64,000 bases of DNA from Pedobacter sp. PACM 27299. GTDB taxonomy: Bacteria; Bacteroidota; Bacteroidia; Sphingobacteriales; Sphingobacteriaceae. The notes beneath the pieces were generated by a model. It made no database searches and was not told where the DNA came from. It saw only the letters and a list, made by a program, of their open reading frames with translations. The DNA lies in assembly GCF_001412655.1 (NCBI RefSeq), contig NZ_CP012996.1:2356001-2420000 (forward strand). The letters run 5' to 3'. Positions 60,195 to 64,000 of this stretch are shown here, piece after piece; the stretch's first letter is position 1; each line of letters starts with the position of its first letter. Both the position numbers and the translations under genes were made by a program.

Positions 60195-60698
60195 ATGTTT
60201 ACAGATAAAATCAGTAACAACAATAGTACAACCAGACCACCTGAAACAGATCACGCTCCATATTTGGATAAGTTTTTGTTGTGGAGTTCTGGCAAGACGC
60301 ACACTAAAGAATACATGGAAAGTAAAACTGGTCACAGAAAAAGCATATTAATTGTAGATGACGAACTTAGTATTCTCAAGCTGTTGAGTTTCATTTTGGC
60401 CGCAGATTATGATTTAATCATTAAAAAAAGTGGGATAGAAGCAATTGCCTGGTTAGAAGAAGGCAATGATCCTGACCTGATTATATCTGATTTGATGATG
60501 CCTTATTTTGATGGAAGTTCTCTAATCAGAAACCTTAAAATAAGTGGCTTCTATAGAAATACACCGGTAATCTTACTGTCGGGCGCCGAGGATCTTGCTG
60601 AAAAAGTAAAAAATATGCCGTTTAAAATAGACAGTTATTTAGAAAAACCTTTTAATCCGGCAACATTAAAAACTCAAATTGCTCAACTTATCGCATAA
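60195..60698 (+). CDS. Response regulator, single receiver domain
   Basis: Protein of 167 residues: a 45-residue hydrophilic N-terminal extension, then a canonical CheY-like receiver (ILIVDDELSILKLL; phospho-acceptor Asp99 in LIISDLMMP; LLSGAED; YLEKPF). No output domain. An internal ATG at 60315 would give just the receiver. It overlaps the next gene by one base, so the two are translated together. With the downstream sugar transferase carrying a degenerate receiver, this suggests phosphorylation-controlled polysaccharide initiation; inference. Confidence 0.87.
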   Translation: MFTDKISNNNSTTRPPETDHAPYLDKFLLWSSGKTHTKEYMESKTGHRKSILIVDDELSILKLLSFILAADYDLIIKKSGIEAIAWLEEGNDPDLIISDLMMPYFDGSSLIRNLKISGFYRNTPVILLSGAEDLAEKVKNMPFKIDSYLEKPFNPATLKTQIAQLIA

Positions 60699-61774
60699 TG
60701 AACACGTCTACAATTAATCGTCCTCAAATTAATGCTAAAATTGTGCATTTCGGAAAACTCCTTAAAAGTGTGATTTCCGAAGAATTTGATGCCAATGTAG
60801 AGCAAATGGATGATCCTGAAGACTTTAAAAGGTATCTGGATCAGCAGTCTTTACTAACCTTGCCGGATATTATTTTAATTGAAGTGGATGACAATAAGAA
60901 TTGCTTCGATCAGATTAGAGAAATTAAGAAAAATCCTTTACTTCAGGGATTGATCATCGTGCTGCTTGGCATCAAAGAAGATAAGAAATGGAGACAGCAG
61001 GCTTTGGAGCTGAAGGTCAATGATTATTATACTTATCCATTTCCTCTGGAAGATTTTTGTGAAAGACTTAATTTTTTAGTTAAATTTAAGTTAATCAAAC
61101 CTAAATTAATGGAATTGGCTCAAACAGTAGAGGTGGAATACCAAACTCCCTTCGCAAAACGTGCATTTGATGTGATTGCATCAGGCATGGCACTGTTATT
61201 TTTATTTCCATTGTTCATCATTGTTGCCATCTTAATTAAATTAGAATCCAAAGGCCCTATAATTTACAAGAGTAAAAGGGTAGGTGCAGGGTATCGCATT
61301 TTTGATTTCTATAAATTCCGCTCCATGAGAAGTGATGCGGATAAGATGCTGGATTCCATTGCTAATTTGAACCAATATGCCAATGAATCAGATAAAAAGA
61401 ATGGTAAAGCGGCTTTTGTGAAGTTTAAAGATGATCCAAGAATAACTAAGCTGGGTGCATTTTTAAGGAAAACGAGTATTGATGAGCTGCCACAGCTAAT
61501 CAATGTGTTTATCGGTGACATGTCGCTGGTAGGCAATCGCCCGCTGCCTTTATATGAAGCAGAACAGCTGACCACCAATGAATGGTCTACCAGATTCCTT
61601 GGCCCTGCAGGCTTAACCGGTTTATGGCAAATCAGCAAAAGAGGGAAGAAAGATATGTCCGAAACAGAACGCAAGGAACTAGATAACTTTTACGCAGACA
61701 ATTATTCGATATTACTGGACCTTAAAATTATATTGAAAACGATTCCTGCATTGATTCAAAAAGAAGAAGTTTAG
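60698..61774 (+). CDS. Sugar transferase fused to a pseudo-receiver domain
   Basis: Protein of 358 residues. Residues about 10-130 have the alternating alpha/beta pattern of a receiver (PDIILIEVDDNKNCFDQIRE, LIIVLLGIKEDKKWRQQALE, NDYYTYPFPLEDF) but without a convincing phospho-acceptor environment: the Asp-Leu-x-Met-Pro motif is lost. From about residue 150 it is a bacterial sugar transferase: FDVIASGMALLFLFPLFIIV, YKSKRVGAGYRIFDFYKFRS, TSIDELPQLINVFIGDMSLV and GLTGLWQISKRGKKDMSE. It likely initiates a second polymer on undecaprenyl phosphate. It starts on the last base of the response regulator's stop codon. Confidence 0.88.
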   Translation: MNTSTINRPQINAKIVHFGKLLKSVISEEFDANVEQMDDPEDFKRYLDQQSLLTLPDIILIEVDDNKNCFDQIREIKKNPLLQGLIIVLLGIKEDKKWRQQALELKVNDYYTYPFPLEDFCERLNFLVKFKLIKPKLMELAQTVEVEYQTPFAKRAFDVIASGMALLFLFPLFIIVAILIKLESKGPIIYKSKRVGAGYRIFDFYKFRSMRSDADKMLDSIANLNQYANESDKKNGKAAFVKFKDDPRITKLGAFLRKTSIDELPQLINVFIGDMSLVGNRPLPLYEAEQLTTNEWSTRFLGPAGLTGLWQISKRGKKDMSETERKELDNFYADNYSILLDLKIILKTIPALIQKEEV

Positions 61775-61846
61775 CCTCAACACATAATCTTAATTAGAAA
61801 CAAAAATATAAACGCTTAAATCAAATTCTCTTAACCACACTAAATC

Positions 61847-62527
61847 ATGAAAAATCTATTTAAAATGGCATTAATTGTATTAATGTTTATAAGCCTAGAT
61901 ACTTACGCTCAGGAATCAATTATCGGCGATATTAAATATGCTGATTTGGAGAAATACATTGCATTAGCAAAACAGAACTACCCAAGAAGAAAAGCCTTGA
62001 ATGAGACGGTAACGAAAGCAAAAGCTGAATTGCCAATTACTGCACTATCTTACCTGGATATATTTAATGCTTCTTATTTCTACAGACCTGAAAAGAAATC
62101 TGTGATCGATCCTATAAACCCATATAATGTGAATGGATTCCAGTTCGGAATTAATGTGAATCTTGGTGCTTTCTTACAAAAACCATTTACTGCTAAAAAA
62201 GCCAAATCTGACCTAAAAATTGCCCAATACCAGGCAGATGAATATGAACTTGCATTGGCTGTTGAAGTAAAAAGAAGATATTATACGTATATTCAACAAA
62301 TAAGCCAGCTGAAAATTTATAGTCAAAGTGTTCAGGATAACAAGAATGTTGCTGATAATCAATTGTATAAGTTTGAAAAAGGCGAAATTACGTTAGATAC
62401 CTATAATCAATCAAGAATTAACCTGACGAATGCAAATACATCAAAAATTCAAGCGGAAGTAAATTTGCTTAATGCTAAAGATTCATTGGAAGAAATTATT
62501 GGTGTCAAACTTTCCGAAGTTAAATAG
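61847..62527 (+). CDS. Half-length TolC-like outer-membrane factor
   Basis: Secreted protein of 226 residues: signal peptide LIVLMFISLDTYAQ, then one OEP-like repeat with the typical coiled-coil start (YADLEKYIALAKQNYPRRKA, KAKSDLKIAQYQADEYELAL, EVKRRYYTYIQQISQLKIYS, INLTNANTSKIQAEVNLLNA). Full TolC proteins have two such repeats and about 430 residues or more, so this is half length. It may work as a trimer with other partners or as a polysaccharide-export accessory. It starts 72 bases after the sugar transferase and 22 before the Wzz-like gene. Confidence 0.75.
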   Translation: MKNLFKMALIVLMFISLDTYAQESIIGDIKYADLEKYIALAKQNYPRRKALNETVTKAKAELPITALSYLDIFNASYFYRPEKKSVIDPINPYNVNGFQFGINVNLGAFLQKPFTAKKAKSDLKIAQYQADEYELALAVEVKRRYYTYIQQISQLKIYSQSVQDNKNVADNQLYKFEKGEITLDTYNQSRINLTNANTSKIQAEVNLLNAKDSLEEIIGVKLSEVK

Positions 62528-62549
62528 ATAAATATTTTAGCCCCTAATA

Positions 62550-64000
62550 ATGGATATAAAAGCATTTTTAAAAGTTCTTAATAAATATAAATGGTTATTG
62601 ATTTTGGTGCCCATCACGGCAGCAGTCATTACTTTCTTTCTGGTAAAAAATCTTCCTAAGGAATACAGCTCTGAGGCGCAGATTGCTACTGGACTTGTGG
62701 ATCAATCTAAACAAGTAGTTGGTGCTGGAACTCAGAATGCTGATTATTTTAAAATAAATCAGCAATTTTCTAATATCATTGAAAGGATGAAAATGAGAAG
62801 GATCATGAGCATTCTGTCTTATCGTCTCATCCTCCATGACCTTGAAAACCCGAAGGATCCCTTTAAACCTTATAGTCCTAAACTGGATTCTCTTGATAAC
62901 AACCAACGCCAGGAGCTGATACAGATATTTAATGAAAAGCTGCAGCAAAAAAGCGTGGTGACGATTCTGGACAATAAGGGCAAGTTCAAATTATACGATA
63001 TCCTGTCCTCTATGGGTTATAACAAAGAGGATTTAGAGAAAAAACTAAACATTTACAGACCTGATAATAGTGATTTTATTAACGTTAATTACGTTTCTGA
63101 AAACCCAAAGCTGTCTGCTTTTGTCGTGAACACCTTAGCCATAGAATTCATTAATAATTATGGACGAGATGTAAATACCAATCAAAATAATTCCATTCAG
63201 CTACTGGATTCCTTGTTGAAAAAGAAGGAAAGCACAATGAATGAGAAGAATGCCGCGTTAAAAGAATTTAAGATGAAAAATGGGGTGTTAAACCTCGACA
63301 AACAATCTGAAATTGTTTATACGCAGATTTCTGCTAATGAAGAGCGCAAGGCTCAGGCAATTAGAGAGATTCAGGCAAACCTGATGGCTATTGCAGATAT
63401 TGATGCCAAACTGAATGGGCGATCAGGTGATAGTTTTTCCCAAGGAAACTCTACAGTTGATAATAGAGCTATCGTGAACCTTAAAAACCAGTTGAAAGAG
63501 GCAAATGATGCTTATATCGATGGTAACTTTAAAGTGAGTGATAAAAAGAGAATAGATTCTCTTTCCAGACTAATTGATCGTTTGAGTTCGAGAATTTCTG
63601 ATGGTGATGTAACCAATCCTATAGCCTCAAGACAAGGTTTGATCCAACAAAAGCTGGCTTTACAAACAGCTGTAAGTCAGGCTAAGGGAAGTATTAAGTC
63701 TATTGACAATGAATTGGCGATGTTGAAAGCCAAGTACAATAGCATGGTTCCATTTGATGCAGGTATTCAGAATTATGAACGTGATGCTGAATTGGCAACT
63801 AAAGATTATATGGCCTCGTTGGACTCCTATAATCAAACCCGTACAGAACAAAATATTGCGTTAAAACTTCAGCTGGCTCAGGTTGGATTGGAAGGACCTC
63901 CAATGCCGTCAAAAGGAATTATTTACATTGGCTTAGCAGGAATAGCCAGCTTTTTCATCTGCTTCGTTTCTGTTTTGATTATTTTCCTATTGGACAATAC
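62550..64000 (+). CDS. Wzz/chain-length determinant-like protein (partial, runs off the window)
   Basis: Open frame of 483 codons with no stop by the window end. It begins MDIKAFLKVLNKYKWLLILV, with TM1 (LLILVPITAAVITFFLV), followed by a Wzz domain, long coiled coils (LLKKKESTMNEKNAALKEFK; RIDSLSRLIDRLSSRISDG) and then a second TM near the end (IYIGLAGIASFFICFVSVLI). The form matches exopolysaccharide co-polymerases; a BY-kinase domain may follow beyond the window. It should act with the sugar transferase at 60698. Confidence 0.85.
   Translation, partial: MDIKAFLKVLNKYKWLLILVPITAAVITFFLVKNLPKEYSSEAQIATGLVDQSKQVVGAGTQNADYFKINQQFSNIIERMKMRRIMSILSYRLILHDLENPKDPFKPYSPKLDSLDNNQRQELIQIFNEKLQQKSVVTILDNKGKFKLYDILSSMGYNKEDLEKKLNIYRPDNSDFINVNYVSENPKLSAFVVNTLAIEFINNYGRDVNTNQNNSIQLLDSLLKKKESTMNEKNAALKEFKMKNGVLNLDKQSEIVYTQISANEERKAQAIREIQANLMAIADIDAKLNGRSGDSFSQGNSTVDNRAIVNLKNQLKEANDAYIDGNFKVSDKKRIDSLSRLIDRLSSRISDGDVTNPIASRQGLIQQKLALQTAVSQAKGSIKSIDNELAMLKAKYNSMVPFDAGIQNYERDAELATKDYMASLDSYNQTRTEQNIALKLQLAQVGLEGPPMPSKGIIYIGLAGIASFFICFVSVLIIFLLDN

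Noticed and set aside
1..64000. tRNA, rRNA, CRISPR, transposase and prophage features
   Set aside because: Reading both strands I found no cloverleaf gene, no regularly spaced direct repeats of CRISPR size and no transposase or integrase motif. Absence of tRNA is by eye only.

Overview
The window looks like chromosome from a Bacteroidota bacterium of the Sphingobacteriaceae, most likely Pedobacter or a close relative. The evidence is low-GC coding DNA, an UpxY-type NusG paralog, an ECF sigma/FecR pair, BtuG-like propeller lipoproteins behind a cobalamin riboswitch, lipoproteins with C-K-K-D/E after the lipobox, and a TTTG-N20-TAnnTTTG promoter. The genus is inferred from general knowledge, not from a search. 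I saw no tRNA, rRNA, CRISPR array, transposase or phage gene.

Region 1 (about 1-30 kb) is an exopolysaccharide/capsule locus. A long plus-strand array (667-22965) encodes a UDP-sugar dehydrogenase, a Wzx-like flippase, glycosyltransferases, an initiating sugar transferase, a Wzy-like polymerase, a methyltransferase, a frameshifted asparagine synthase-like gene, a UDP-glucuronate-type epimerase, a secreted PL1 pectate lyase-like lipoprotein, two FemAB/GNAT-like proteins, a PhyH dioxygenase, a GNAT acetyltransferase and a CapD/WbpM dehydratase, followed by a small HTH protein. Facing it on the minus strand (30046-23673) are wza-like export lipoprotein, wzc-like tyrosine autokinase, an upxY antiterminator and two DegT aminotransferases. 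A 20-bp element with 19/20 identity lies in the leader of the plus-strand array (508-527) and immediately ahead of upxY (26909-26890, minus strand). It contains GTAGCG, as does the E. coli ops element of RfaH, and is the best candidate here for an undescribed system: an ops-like recruitment site for UpxY.

Region 2 (30.4-39.7 kb) starts with a PPK2-family polyphosphate kinase. A consensus Bacteroidota promoter and cobalamin riboswitch then head an operon of btuB-like receptor, three BtuG-like beta-propeller lipoproteins, one further surface lipoprotein and a small membrane protein, closed by a strong terminator. A sirtuin follows.

Region 3 (39.7-47.1 kb, minus strand) holds an ECF sigma factor, a FecR anti-sigma factor and an STN-domain protein that is not a TonB receptor but carries 16-residue GxQxAGxxN repeats. 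Upstream in the same orientation are a paralogous repeat protein and a sterol-desaturase/DUF4833 fusion. A Bcr/CflA-type MFS exporter follows.

Region 4 (47.2-54.3 kb) has an AraC regulator with a CxxC metal-binding-like N-terminus, then HAD phosphatase + phosphoribosyltransferase, two TerD proteins, TelA, an unknown protein and TerC: a Ter stress-response locus. Its intergenic region carries four 11-bp tandem repeats in exact helical phase.

Region 5 (54.4-64 kb) has OmpA, a beta-CASP metallo-hydrolase, an NAD(P)-binding protein, a cold-shock protein, small hypothetical genes, and the start of a second polysaccharide locus: response regulator, pseudo-receiver/sugar transferase fusion, a half-length TolC-like protein and a Wzz-like protein cut by the window end.
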